From: Gammaproteobacteria bacterium
Lineage (GTDB): Bacteria; Pseudomonadota; Gammaproteobacteria; UBA4575
Reading direction: 5' to 3'
NCBI GenBank assembly: GCA_028279275.1
Contig: JANQOB010000002.1
Location: 328,500 to 378,411 of the forward strand
Length of the DNA stretch: 49,912 nucleotides
Positions 10,636-18,613 of this stretch are shown piece after piece (the first letter of the stretch is position 1; the number at the start of each line of letters is the position of its first letter). Position numbers and translations under genes: made by a program. The notes beneath the pieces were generated by a model, which saw nothing but the letters and a program-made list of their open reading frames with translations, ran no database searches and was not told where the DNA came from.

Positions 10636-11619
10636 ATGAAATATGTAGAAGTAGTTGCAGATGAAGGCCATGTAGATACGGTAGCAGCGATTGCTGAGCA
10701 ACTTGAAGTTGCAGATTTTCGTTTAGGTCACTTGGATGAAGATGGCTTGCAGCAAATGCGTCTGTTGGTGCCAGACAATAAAATCCAAAATGCGCTTGAT
10801 AAGTTGCAGCAAGCTCTAGACACACAGCCTAATGAAAAAATTGTTGTATTGCCTATAGAAGTTTCACTTCCTAAATTATCCAATGAGCAGCGCAGAGAAG
10901 AGGGGCTAGCAACAGCGACACGAGAAGCTTTATACAATGGTGTTGAAAAAAATTCACATCTAGATACTAGCTTCGTTTTATTAGTAATCTTATCTACTGT
11001 TGTAGCTGCCGTTGGCCTTATTAAAGATAATGTAGCAGTGATCATCGGTGCAATGGTGATTGCGCCATTGTTAGGACCTAATCTAGCTTTGGGATTAGGT
11101 ACTGCTTTAGGCGATGTTTCACTAATGATGAAATCAGCTTTTACAACACTGATTGGTATTGCCATTGCTGTGATATTTTCGATTGTAATTGGATTTATAT
11201 GGCCTGCTGACACCTTTAGCAACGAGCTTATTTCACGCACTGAGGTAGGGTTGGACTCCATTGCATTAGCTTTAGCCTCAGGTGCGGCAGCGGCTTTATC
11301 TTTAACGACTGGGTTATCGAGTGTATTAGTAGGTGTAATGGTAGCCGTCGCATTACTGCCACCGGCCGCTACTGTTGGGATTATGCTGGGTTATGGCAAT
11401 TTAAATTTCGCACTTGGTGCGGCACTACTTTTAGCTATCAATATAGTATGCGTAAATTTAGCTTGTAATATTGTATTTCTAACTAAAGGTGTTAGCCCTC
11501 GCAAATGGTGGAAAAAAGAGAAAGCAAAGAAAAGTATGAAAGCGTATGTGCTAATGTGGATAGTCACTTTACTTATTCTAATATTGATTATGTATGCTAG
11601 GGAAAGCCTAGAAATTTAA
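10636..11619 (+). CDS. DUF389 / TIGR00341 membrane protein
   Basis: A 327-aa inner-membrane protein. The first ~110 residues are soluble (MKYVEVVADEGHVDTVAAIAEQ, an ACT-like alpha/beta pattern), followed by at least six hydrophobic segments. The family hallmark VIIGAMVIAPLLGPNLALGLG and the second small-residue segment VGVMVAVALLPPAATVGIML are clear. The biochemical role of DUF389 proteins is unknown. It ends 2 bases before the convergent aspartoacylase-like gene with no obvious terminator between them. Confidence 0.85.
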   Translation: MKYVEVVADEGHVDTVAAIAEQLEVADFRLGHLDEDGLQQMRLLVPDNKIQNALDKLQQALDTQPNEKIVVLPIEVSLPKLSNEQRREEGLATATREALYNGVEKNSHLDTSFVLLVILSTVVAAVGLIKDNVAVIIGAMVIAPLLGPNLALGLGTALGDVSLMMKSAFTTLIGIAIAVIFSIVIGFIWPADTFSNELISRTEVGLDSIALALASGAAAALSLTTGLSSVLVGVMVAVALLPPAATVGIMLGYGNLNFALGAALLLAINIVCVNLACNIVFLTKGVSPRKWWKKEKAKKSMKAYVLMWIVTLLILILIMYARESLEI

Positions 11620-11621
11620 CG

Positions 11622-12995
11622 TTATTCAGGATCGAGCTCACCGTCAGGTTCAACATCTAAATTTTCTTCATCCTCTTTAACCATTTCTTCTTGATTAGAT
11701 TCGATACCTATATGGTATGCAGCAAAACCAGGCATGACTACTTGGTTTACCGCCATTCCTATAATATGTCCCTTAATTGGAGATTTTAGATCAGTACTTT
11801 GATTAGTAATGGGATCGGTAACTACCCCCAAAACATCTCCAATAGAAACAGTATCACCTAAACCCATCTGGCTGAATAAAATGCCACCACTTTCAACACG
11901 CACCCATGTTGATTCGTAATACGCAGGCTTGGGTTTACCCCAAATTAATACTCGAGGATACATTTCAAATTTTTCTAGAACACTATTTACACTATGTGTA
12001 CCTGCCGCAATTTGATTTTCTTGAATTCTCAATGATTCACCTAATTCCATTGTGATGGCAATGATTCCTACGTTGTTTGCAGCAGTACGCAACATGCCAG
12101 GGTTGCCTGCATGATGGACGACTGCAATTTTGTCAAAGCCTTCAACAAATTCTGCGACTTTTGGATTGCTCATATTTGCACGTATTTGCGGTAGATTTGT
12201 TCTTCTAAGTGAACCAGTGTGCAAATCTATTAAATAATTACAATGACTGATAACTTCAGAAAATAATGAATGTGCAATGCGTGATGCCAGACTGCCATTC
12301 TCTTCACCTGGGAAAAAACGATTTAAGTCACGCCTGTCTGATAAATATCGAGAGCCTCTTTGAAACCCTTGTAAGTTCACAATCGGAACGCCTATCAACG
12401 TGCCATTTAAATCTTCTGGGTTGATGTCATACATCACGCGACGCACAACTTCTATACCATTTAATTCATCACCATGAATTGCCCCGGTTAGACATAAGGT
12501 AGGCCCAGGATTAGCACCATTAATTACTAATACGGGTGTAGGAAGTGATAAACCAGATATGCTAACTTGAGGGGACCATGCGAGACGGGTAGAGGTAGCA
12601 GGCGGAACTTCAGAACCTAGAATAACTAATTTTTCACGTTCAGGTTTTTCCTTTACAGCGGTAGCTTCAGGATATTTTTTTTCATCGATATCTGGTTCTG
12701 TTTCTACAGTAACTTCTTCTTCAATTTTTTCTTCTGTTTCTTCTTGGGTTTCGGGTTCTACTTCATCAGATGCTGGTTTAGTGATAACAGGCTTGGGTAG
12801 TGGCGCAACTTCCTTCAAGTCAAGATTGGGTGCAATTTTAACTTCTTCGTTATCTTGAGTAGTAGATGTAATAATTTCCTGATCTTCTGCAATATTATCT
12901 TTATCACTGGCGTAACAAATATTACTTACCTGAGCAAATATTAAAAATAAAGCCCAATTAAAAAGACAAAATTTATTATTACAATGAGCAATCAC
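11622..12995 (-). CDS. secreted AstE/aspartoacylase-like zinc hydrolase
   Basis: A 457-aa protein of the succinylglutamate desuccinylase/aspartoacylase (M14-related) family. A signal peptide (about residues 1-30, ending near CYASD) is followed by an acidic Glu/Pro/Val/Thr-rich linker to about 125, then the hydrolase domain. Zinc-site motifs are GAIHGDELNG (His, Glu) and LIDLHTGS (His), and RDLNRFFPGEE supplies a conserved arginine stretch. GTG at 12995 is used because no upstream ATG is in frame. It is the last gene of a four-gene minus-strand operon, 22 bases after the ligase. Such enzymes cleave amide or peptide bonds to acidic amino acids; the substrate here is unknown. Confidence 0.85.
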   Translation of the reverse strand: MIAHCNNKFCLFNWALFLIFAQVSNICYASDKDNIAEDQEIITSTTQDNEEVKIAPNLDLKEVAPLPKPVITKPASDEVEPETQEETEEKIEEEVTVETEPDIDEKKYPEATAVKEKPEREKLVILGSEVPPATSTRLAWSPQVSISGLSLPTPVLVINGANPGPTLCLTGAIHGDELNGIEVVRRVMYDINPEDLNGTLIGVPIVNLQGFQRGSRYLSDRRDLNRFFPGEENGSLASRIAHSLFSEVISHCNYLIDLHTGSLRRTNLPQIRANMSNPKVAEFVEGFDKIAVVHHAGNPGMLRTAANNVGIIAITMELGESLRIQENQIAAGTHSVNSVLEKFEMYPRVLIWGKPKPAYYESTWVRVESGGILFSQMGLGDTVSIGDVLGVVTDPITNQSTDLKSPIKGHIIGMAVNQVVMPGFAAYHIGIESNQEEMVKEDEENLDVEPDGELDPE

Positions 12996-13017
12996 TACAT
13001 TGTGTTCCTAAATGCGA

Positions 13018-13956
13018 TTATAAAGTTTGAGCAAATGCTACGCGTTGATCTATTGAGGATGGGATATTCTCTAAGCGTTCAATAGTTTGCAAATTCGATA
13101 AAAGTCCACGTTGGTTTGCTAATTGTACATTCAAGCCGGGCCTAGCGTTTAATTCAAGCATTAATGGGCCAAGCGTGCGATCTAAGACGATATCCACGCC
13201 TAAATAGCCCAAGCCGACTGTGTCTGAGCATTTTACAGCAATTTGCAGAATTTCCTTCCAGCGTGGAATTTGTATGTCGCTTATTGAATTTCCTGTATCA
13301 GGGTGGAGAGTTGTAACGAGATTACCGACTACTGCATGAGTTGTGCAACCTGTAGATAGATCGATACCTGCTCCAATTGCACCTTGATGTAAATTCGCTT
13401 TACCGTTTGACTGCCTAGTGGGAAGACGCAACATAGCCGAAATAGGTACACCTCTAAAAACGATTATGCGTATATCCGGCACGCCTTTAAAACTAATATC
13501 TTCAAATACTGGGTCAAACTGAATTCGGTATTCTAAAAATGCATGATCGGGCACTCCTCCCAAACTATACATGCCCGATAAAATATTAGACACATAGTGT
13601 TTAATTGCATTTATACTCATCAAGTCGCCACTTGGTGTTTTATATAGTCTCCCTACTTTACCAAGAATCACTAAAACTCCATTTCCCCCACTACCATGAG
13701 CTGGTTTAATTACTAAATCACCGCGTTCACTCAAAAGTTTTTCTAGATCTTTTCGTTGATGATGATATTTAATTGTTGCAAATAGTTTCGGGACAGCGAT
13801 ACCTGCGCTGATTGCAAGCTGTTTTGTTTGTAACTTATTATCAACAAGAGGATAGAGGCTACGTTTGTTATAACGCATGATGTAATCACTATTACGTTGG
13901 TTAATCCCGAGTATGCCTTTAGACTTTAATTGAAATGGATTTACAAGACTTATCAT
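13018..13956 (-). CDS. RimK-like alpha-L-glutamate ligase family protein
   Basis: A 312-aa cytoplasmic ATP-grasp protein, like the group annotated alpha-L-glutamate ligase-related (TIGR02291). The ATP-grasp lysine/glycine loop LVIKPAHGSGGNGV is near residue 80-93. The metal-binding segment LMLELNARPGLNVQLAN is near 265-281, with the conserved Glu and Asn that hold Mg2+. The N-terminus (GILGINQRN, YNKRSLYPLVDNK) is typical of this subgroup. It starts 5 bases after the 7TM gene, so the two are probably translationally coupled. It should form an amide bond to an amino acid (probably glutamate), but the acceptor is unknown. Confidence 0.88.
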   Translation of the reverse strand: MISLVNPFQLKSKGILGINQRNSDYIMRYNKRSLYPLVDNKLQTKQLAISAGIAVPKLFATIKYHHQRKDLEKLLSERGDLVIKPAHGSGGNGVLVILGKVGRLYKTPSGDLMSINAIKHYVSNILSGMYSLGGVPDHAFLEYRIQFDPVFEDISFKGVPDIRIIVFRGVPISAMLRLPTRQSNGKANLHQGAIGAGIDLSTGCTTHAVVGNLVTTLHPDTGNSISDIQIPRWKEILQIAVKCSDTVGLGYLGVDIVLDRTLGPLMLELNARPGLNVQLANQRGLLSNLQTIERLENIPSSIDQRVAFAQTL

Positions 13957-13961
13957 AATAA

Positions 13962-15485
13962 TCAGTTAGAAGATTGTATTTCGCGGAATCTAAATAATTC
14001 GCTAATTCGATAACCTGTATAGCGGCCCATCCAGATACAAATGCCTAAAACGACAAATAAAAACTCAGGAAAAGCAAACATTAAATAGGTTAGATACTCA
14101 TTGGTCATTATAAGATATCCTAGACAAGCGACGACTAGGCTGCCAAAACCCTGTATCAATGCAGTTTGTGCTCCATTTTCCTCCCATGTGATAGACATGC
14201 GTTCAATTGTCATGGCTAGAATGACCATTGGAAATAAAGATATCGATAACAATCGATCCAAGCCTAGGCGGCTAGTAAAGTAACTAATCACTAACATAAG
14301 AATTACTACGATTACTAATATAGCTGCAAGCCTGGGTATTAAAAGTAAACGTAAGCGCTCAAGATACAATCTTATCAATAAGCCGATAAACACAATTACG
14401 GTAAAAAGAATCACTCCCCACAGGAGTTGGGTTTCACGAAATGCGATTGCGATTAAAATAGGCATGAAGGTTCCAAATGTTTGTACGCCAACAAAGGTTC
14501 TCATAAAAACAACGAGTAACGCGCCTAAAGGAACCATCAAAATTAGGCTAAATGTATTTTGTTTGTGAACAGGTAGCGAAAATAACGTTAGCTTGCCAAG
14601 GATAGCCTTATCTTTTTTTGCAGCAAGCTTTGATACTTCCAGTAATTCTATAAATGATTTGGTTACTGAAAATTTAATTTCTGCAGCATCACCACCTTTT
14701 AGAGTGTATAAGGATCCGTTTCCAACTTTCCAAACTATATATCCTTTTGGAATACCAGATACGCCTGTTTTAGGATTAAAAGTTAACCATTCGTCTCCAT
14801 TGTAAGATTGAATGAATACCTCTGGAATAACATCGTTTGCAGCGTCCGTAAGTTCAATCGCCCAAACATTACGAGTTGGAATATGTGCAACAGCCAGAAG
14901 TTTAGTAATTAAATTAGCCATTTGCTCATCTGTTCGAGCTAAACTTTTGACTAACGAAATGTTTTCGTTTTTGTCGGAAGAACGTAGTTGATTAATTAAC
15001 TCATACGTAAAAGATGCTGTATCTGCGGATTGGCTGCGAACATCTTCAATTATTTTATTTACTGCAGTTGCATAAGGTTCAACAAACTCTGGTGCCTGAG
15101 GATAATCTGGCACGCTAGCCCATTTTGTTGCTACATTAAAACGAGTGATAGTGGTCCTATAGTATAAGATTTGTTCCCCTAGTGCCTTGCGCTTTGCCCA
15201 TACAGCGGTTTTATTATCACCACGTACTTTAGCATTAAGCCCGAAATCACCAGAAATATAGTGTTCATCAATTTTTATATAGCCTGGTGTTATATTAGGT
15301 ACAGCCATTGAAGCTTTAATATTTCTACCATTACCATTAAAAGATAATTTTGCTTGAATCGTCCAGGTTTCTGTAGTTGCGTCAGGAACAACAGGCATGC
15401 CTAACTGAAAGACTTTATGAGAAAAAATCGCTAAACCAATCGCGACAAAAAAAATAGACCAAAAGTGGACTGCTAATTTTTGCAT
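13962..15485 (-). CDS. inactive transglutaminase-7TM membrane protein
   Basis: A 507-aa membrane protein: an N-terminal anchor (about 7-27), a periplasmic region of ~270 residues resembling a transglutaminase fold, and a C-terminal block of about seven hydrophobic segments from about residue 310. The transglutaminase-like part has HIPTRNVWAIEL and EWLTFNPKTG in the usual places but no catalytic cysteine, so it is predicted inactive. This architecture (Transglut_i_TM plus 7TM_transglut) is known to travel with RimK-like ligases and retropepsin-like proteins, as here. A receptor or transducer role is inference. Confidence 0.87.
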   Translation of the reverse strand: MQKLAVHFWSIFFVAIGLAIFSHKVFQLGMPVVPDATTETWTIQAKLSFNGNGRNIKASMAVPNITPGYIKIDEHYISGDFGLNAKVRGDNKTAVWAKRKALGEQILYYRTTITRFNVATKWASVPDYPQAPEFVEPYATAVNKIIEDVRSQSADTASFTYELINQLRSSDKNENISLVKSLARTDEQMANLITKLLAVAHIPTRNVWAIELTDAANDVIPEVFIQSYNGDEWLTFNPKTGVSGIPKGYIVWKVGNGSLYTLKGGDAAEIKFSVTKSFIELLEVSKLAAKKDKAILGKLTLFSLPVHKQNTFSLILMVPLGALLVVFMRTFVGVQTFGTFMPILIAIAFRETQLLWGVILFTVIVFIGLLIRLYLERLRLLLIPRLAAILVIVVILMLVISYFTSRLGLDRLLSISLFPMVILAMTIERMSITWEENGAQTALIQGFGSLVVACLGYLIMTNEYLTYLMFAFPEFLFVVLGICIWMGRYTGYRISELFRFREIQSSN

Positions 15486-15557
15486 AGTGATCTACGTTTA
15501 AAAGTTTAGAGTGCTATGAAATAAGGTTTAGCATACCCAACGTAGCAATTATATTGT

Positions 15558-16085
15558 TTACTCACATGTTGCAGTAGTGAGAAATATCTGATTTGAATCA
15601 ACAACAGCAACTTTCTTGAGGAATTGCCTTCCAAGTAAAATATCATAAATATACTCACTACGGTCCGCTAATGTGAATTCAGTAGTATACATTTGGCCAT
15701 TGAAGCAAATGTCAAAATCTACTACATACCTTTTATCATGCACACCATCATGATTTTTTATTTTGGTTTTCCGTGACCGCGGCTTATCCATTTGAAGTTC
15801 ATGTACCTTGTCTTTGTTATCTGTTAGTACCAAAGTAAATTTTACCCAACGCTGATCATCTTTCTTATAAGACTTAATATCTTTTGCATGTATAGATGAA
15901 GTTCGTGCACCTGTATCAAGCTTCGCTTTAACTTCAAATTTTTGATTATCGATGCGTACTTTTTCAACCCATCCCGAAATGATTTTTGCTGGATCTTTAG
16001 CTTTTAAGCTACTTGTGACAAATAATGAACTCAAGATCAACAAAAACACAAGAAATACATTAATTTTTAGAGGGGAGATATTCAT
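15558..16085 (-). CDS. retropepsin-like RimK/LysX-associated protein
   Basis: A 175-aa protein of the family annotated 'ATP-dependent zinc protease' or RimK/LysX family (PF05618), whose fold resembles retroviral aspartic proteases. A signal peptide covers about residues 1-29, so the domain is periplasmic. The aspartic-protease-like motif is LDTGARTSS with D57; later KRYVVDFDICF and DILLGRQFL match the family's second half. It is the first gene of the operon, 72 bases ahead of the 7TM gene. Family members have been assigned either zinc or aspartic protease activity; I rely on the visible DTGA motif. Confidence 0.87.
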   Translation of the reverse strand: MNISPLKINVFLVFLLILSSLFVTSSLKAKDPAKIISGWVEKVRIDNQKFEVKAKLDTGARTSSIHAKDIKSYKKDDQRWVKFTLVLTDNKDKVHELQMDKPRSRKTKIKNHDGVHDKRYVVDFDICFNGQMYTTEFTLADRSEYIYDILLGRQFLKKVAVVDSNQIFLTTATCE

Positions 16086-16305
16086 TCAAATTTATACTTA
16101 TTCTTATTAAATTACGGTATTCGGCTTTAGAGCTTAGCCAATATAACTATAATTTTGCATTATTCAATGATAAACGGTTTATGCTACACAAAATCATGAA
16201 CTACTATAATAATCTGTGGGGATACAGTGATACTAAAAAGCGATAAAATTAGATCAATTGATAACCAAAAGCAACTTTCATAATTATATGATTTAAGGAA
16301 ACAAG

Positions 16306-16710
16306 ATGAGTTCAATTTATAAAACTGAGGATCTCGCCAAGCTAATACTTCGTCTTACTGTTGGCGGATTAATGCTGTTTTATGGGATTGCAAAAATAGT
16401 TAATTTACAAACCTTGGAATTCATAAAAAATCAATTAACTGAACTAGGAATGCATCCTGTTATGGCTTATGGCGTTTATGTGGGTGAAATTGTAGCTCCT
16501 TTGTTAATTATTATAGGAATTTATTCTCGTTTTGGAGGGTTACTTATAACTATTAATATGCTGTTTGCTATTGCTTTGGTGCATATGCATGAGCTGTTGA
16601 CCTTAAACGAACATGGTGGATGGCAATTAGAGGTACAACTTTTTTACTTGGTTGGAGGGTTGCTAATTTTATTGCTTGGAAGTGGACGCTATGCAGTAAA
16701 GCCTGATTAA
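16306..16710 (+). CDS. DoxX family membrane protein
   Basis: A 134-aa protein with four hydrophobic segments of DoxX type: LILRLTVGGLMLFYGIAKI at the start, GVYVGEIVAPLLIIIGIYSRFGGLL in the middle, a conserved HEHGGWQLE-like stretch (NEHGGWQLEVQLFYL) before the last segment. DoxX proteins sit in the inner membrane; some take part in thiosulfate:quinone oxidoreductase or oxidoreductase complexes, but many have no known partner. It is divergent from the retropepsin-like operon, with 220 bases between them, and the downstream lipoprotein starts 27 bases later. Confidence 0.85.
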   Translation: MSSIYKTEDLAKLILRLTVGGLMLFYGIAKIVNLQTLEFIKNQLTELGMHPVMAYGVYVGEIVAPLLIIIGIYSRFGGLLITINMLFAIALVHMHELLTLNEHGGWQLEVQLFYLVGGLLILLLGSGRYAVKPD

Positions 16711-16737
16711 TACAAATTTGCTCTAATAAAATTTTAC

Positions 16738-17316
16738 ATGCTGTTTGGTAACAAGCTCTTTACAAGTTATGAGCGATTATGGAGCTATTTATTTTTATTA
16801 GTCTTATTGGTTGGGTGCTTGAGCGCTTGTTCACACAAAACTCTGATAATGGAAAACAAAAATAAAGCTTTAGAGTTATCCAAGGATATTGCATTGTTAT
16901 CACCAGAAATTCCATTTACTGAAGCAAAACAAACATCACAGACGCTGATGGAAACATCAGAAGATTTAGCAAAAGAATATCGCATGGCTAGTCCGCCGCG
17001 TTACCATAATTTATTAGTTCATATGGGCTTGCGAAAAAGGGGACTATGTTGCCATTGGGCAGAAGATCTGCATGTAAAATTACGCCAGCTTAGTATAAAT
17101 TCTTTAAAATTTGACTGGTTAGTAGCAAAGCAGGGTAGGTTCCTTGAACATAGTAGTATTGTAATTTATCCCGCAAATTTGACATGGAAGGAAGGCATCG
17201 TATTTGATCCGTGGCGTACGTCCGGAGTCCCATTCTGGACTGCAGTAAACGGTGATAAATATCCTTGGCAGCCCCACCCACTCAATGGTCAATGGAATAT
17301 ATTACGTTGCAAATAA
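16738..17316 (+). CDS. lipoprotein with transglutaminase-like Cys-His-Asp pattern
   Basis: A 192-aa protein with a lipoprotein signal (VGCLSAC, acylated C31). I do not recognise it as a named family. Residues C104/C105 in RGLCCHWAEDL, H138 in LEHSSIVIY and D157 in IVFDPWR have the order and spacing of a papain- or transglutaminase-like catalytic triad, with the Cys at the start of a helix and His and Asp on successive strands. It would act in the periplasm, tethered to a membrane. Probably co-transcribed with the DoxX gene 27 bases upstream. The catalytic assignment is inference from motif order. Confidence 0.6.
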   Translation: MLFGNKLFTSYERLWSYLFLLVLLVGCLSACSHKTLIMENKNKALELSKDIALLSPEIPFTEAKQTSQTLMETSEDLAKEYRMASPPRYHNLLVHMGLRKRGLCCHWAEDLHVKLRQLSINSLKFDWLVAKQGRFLEHSSIVIYPANLTWKEGIVFDPWRTSGVPFWTAVNGDKYPWQPHPLNGQWNILRCK

Positions 17317-17661
17317 AGACTTTTTTAGAAACTTTTAAATAAATATTCAGTAATCCATAAAATAGATAGACTCTTACCTATGTTTAGTGCATTATCTGCT
17401 TTTACTACTGATTACTTTTATTTCGTATTCTATCGTTTGGTCATAGCATAGTTAGATTTCATATCCGCTCTGTTCGTCTTACTTGTATTTATCTAAAGAA
17501 TTCACTGCTTATTAATTCCTCGTTTAGTTTCATATTTAGGCACTTTTAAGTTTCTCTTAGTTATGTATCCAGTTCAGACCTTGGCCTTTTTACTATCGTT
17601 AAAAATGGTGAGCTAGTTTATCGATGGTTTGTTTTTATAGTTCACATAAATAGGAGAAATA
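17317..17661 (+). promoter_or_regulatory. long leader ahead of the RRM gene
   Basis: A 345-base stretch without a gene. It is A+T-rich and unusually pyrimidine-rich on this strand, contains many short T-rich runs and no ORF over about 25 codons. A good ribosome-binding site (AGGAG, 17652-17656) precedes the RRM start. RNA-binding proteins of this type often have long 5' untranslated regions involved in cold induction or autoregulation, so a regulatory leader is likely, but I see no specific known riboregulator. Confidence 0.4.
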
Positions 17662-17931
17662 ATGAATATATACGTTGGAAACTTGCCTTATACTATTTCT
17701 GAAGATGAGCTGCGTGGTTTGTTTGAAGCACATGGTGAAGTATCAAGTGCAAATATAATTATGGATAGAGAGTCTGGTCGATCTAAAGGATTCGGTTTCG
17801 TTGAAATGCCAGAAAAAGCTCAAGCCGAAGCAGCGATTGATGCGATAAATCAATCTGATGTTCAGGGTAGAAGTGTGCGTGTGAATGAAGCACGTCCACG
17901 TAATGATAATCGCGGTGGTGGTCGTCGTTAA
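17662..17931 (+). CDS. single-RRM RNA-binding protein
   Basis: An 89-aa protein that is almost entirely one RNA recognition motif. RNP2 is IYVGNL at residues 3-8 and RNP1 is SKGFGFVEM at about 41-49; the C-terminal tail is short and Arg/Gly-rich (NDNRGGGRR). This matches the small bacterial Rbp/glycine-rich RRM proteins, some of which are cold-induced. It binds single-stranded RNA in the cytoplasm; targets are unknown. AGGAG lies 5 bases upstream of the ATG. A structured region follows the stop codon. Confidence 0.93.
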   Translation: MNIYVGNLPYTISEDELRGLFEAHGEVSSANIIMDRESGRSKGFGFVEMPEKAQAEAAIDAINQSDVQGRSVRVNEARPRNDNRGGGRR

Positions 17932-17968
17932 GATTACATTTGAATTTTATTCAAATTCAAAATTAGAA

Positions 17969-18076
17969 ATGTGGCAGGTATCTTAAGCGGGTAAGCGATT
18001 AGAGTATTCGACGAAGGGAAGAGATTCCCGAGATGGGTTAGATAAGTGAGGCGCCTATGTAGATGACATAAACGCC
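17969..18076 (+). other. hairpin-rich region after the RRM gene
   Basis: Several short inverted repeats follow the RRM stop: CTTA/TAAG near 17973-17986, GGGAA/TTCCC at 18016-18029 with a GAGA loop, and TATGT/ACATA at 18056-18070 enclosed by GGCG/CGCC (18050-18053 with 18073-18076). The last stem competes with the terminator hairpin that follows. It may be a structured 3' untranslated region or the source of a small RNA; I match it to no known family. Confidence 0.3.
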
Positions 18077-18100
18077 CACTTTCGGTGTTTGTCTTTATTT
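18070..18100 (+). terminator. probable intrinsic terminator of the RRM gene
   Basis: Seven-base stem AAACGCC/GGTGTTT (one G-T pair, loop CACTTTC, 18070-18090) followed by the T-rich tail GTCTTTATTT. It lies between the RRM gene and the convergent small glycine-rich gene, whose stop codon overlaps the tail. Confidence 0.5.
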
Positions 18101-18364
18101 AGACATCATGCTCTTAATTAGGCCTACAATGAGCATCACGATACCGCCGCCGCCAGCGGCCGCACCAACATCGCCGAGCATTCCGCTTCCAAGCATAGTA
18201 CCGATAGTGTCTCCTAAGAAATGACCACTAAGGCCACCACCAACGAGACCCGCAACGGTGTTGCCTAAAAATCCAAGGCTTAGTTTTTTTGCCAGAGCTC
18301 CGATTATATTTCCACCTACAGCGCCACTAATGAGCTGCATAATAAGGGGCATAAGTGCTTCCAT
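18095..18364 (-). CDS. small glycine-rich hydrophobic protein
   Basis: An 89-aa protein rich in Gly, Leu and Ala with GxxxG-like spacing (LVGGGLSGHFLGDTIG, MLGDVGAAAGGGG) and a hydrophobic C-terminal segment (IVMLIVGLIKSMMSK). It resembles short glycine-zipper membrane proteins found as uncharacterised genes in proteobacteria, some wrongly labelled DNA methyltransferase. The start has a strong ribosome-binding site (GGGAGGAGG). A hairpin GGCAGT/ACTGCC at 18397-18414 lies in its leader. Function unknown. Confidence 0.75.
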   Translation of the reverse strand: MEALMPLIMQLISGAVGGNIIGALAKKLSLGFLGNTVAGLVGGGLSGHFLGDTIGTMLGSGMLGDVGAAAGGGGIVMLIVGLIKSMMSK

Positions 18365-18581
18365 AAGATCCTCCTCCCAAAGATTTTAAATTTAGCGGCA
18401 GTTTTTTGACTGCCTATATTTTTATTGTTCCGGGACTGTAGTGGGCACAAGAAAGCTTGGGAAGCACTATTTTGGGTCAAGGTTGTAAGCAAATATTTAA
18501 AATTACAGATTAAATAGATAGTTATGGATAATATTTAAAGTGATTTAATTTTTAATACTAGTCTGAAATTGATCAAAATAA

Positions 18582-18596
18582 CTACTCTTAAAGTAG
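18582..18596 (-). terminator. weak terminator after fadJ
   Basis: Stem CTACT/AGTAG with a 5-base loop, followed on the minus strand by TTATTTT, 17 bases after the fadJ stop codon. The stem is short, so this is tentative. Confidence 0.35.
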
Positions 18597-18613
18597 CTTG
18601 TTTTCTTAATCAC

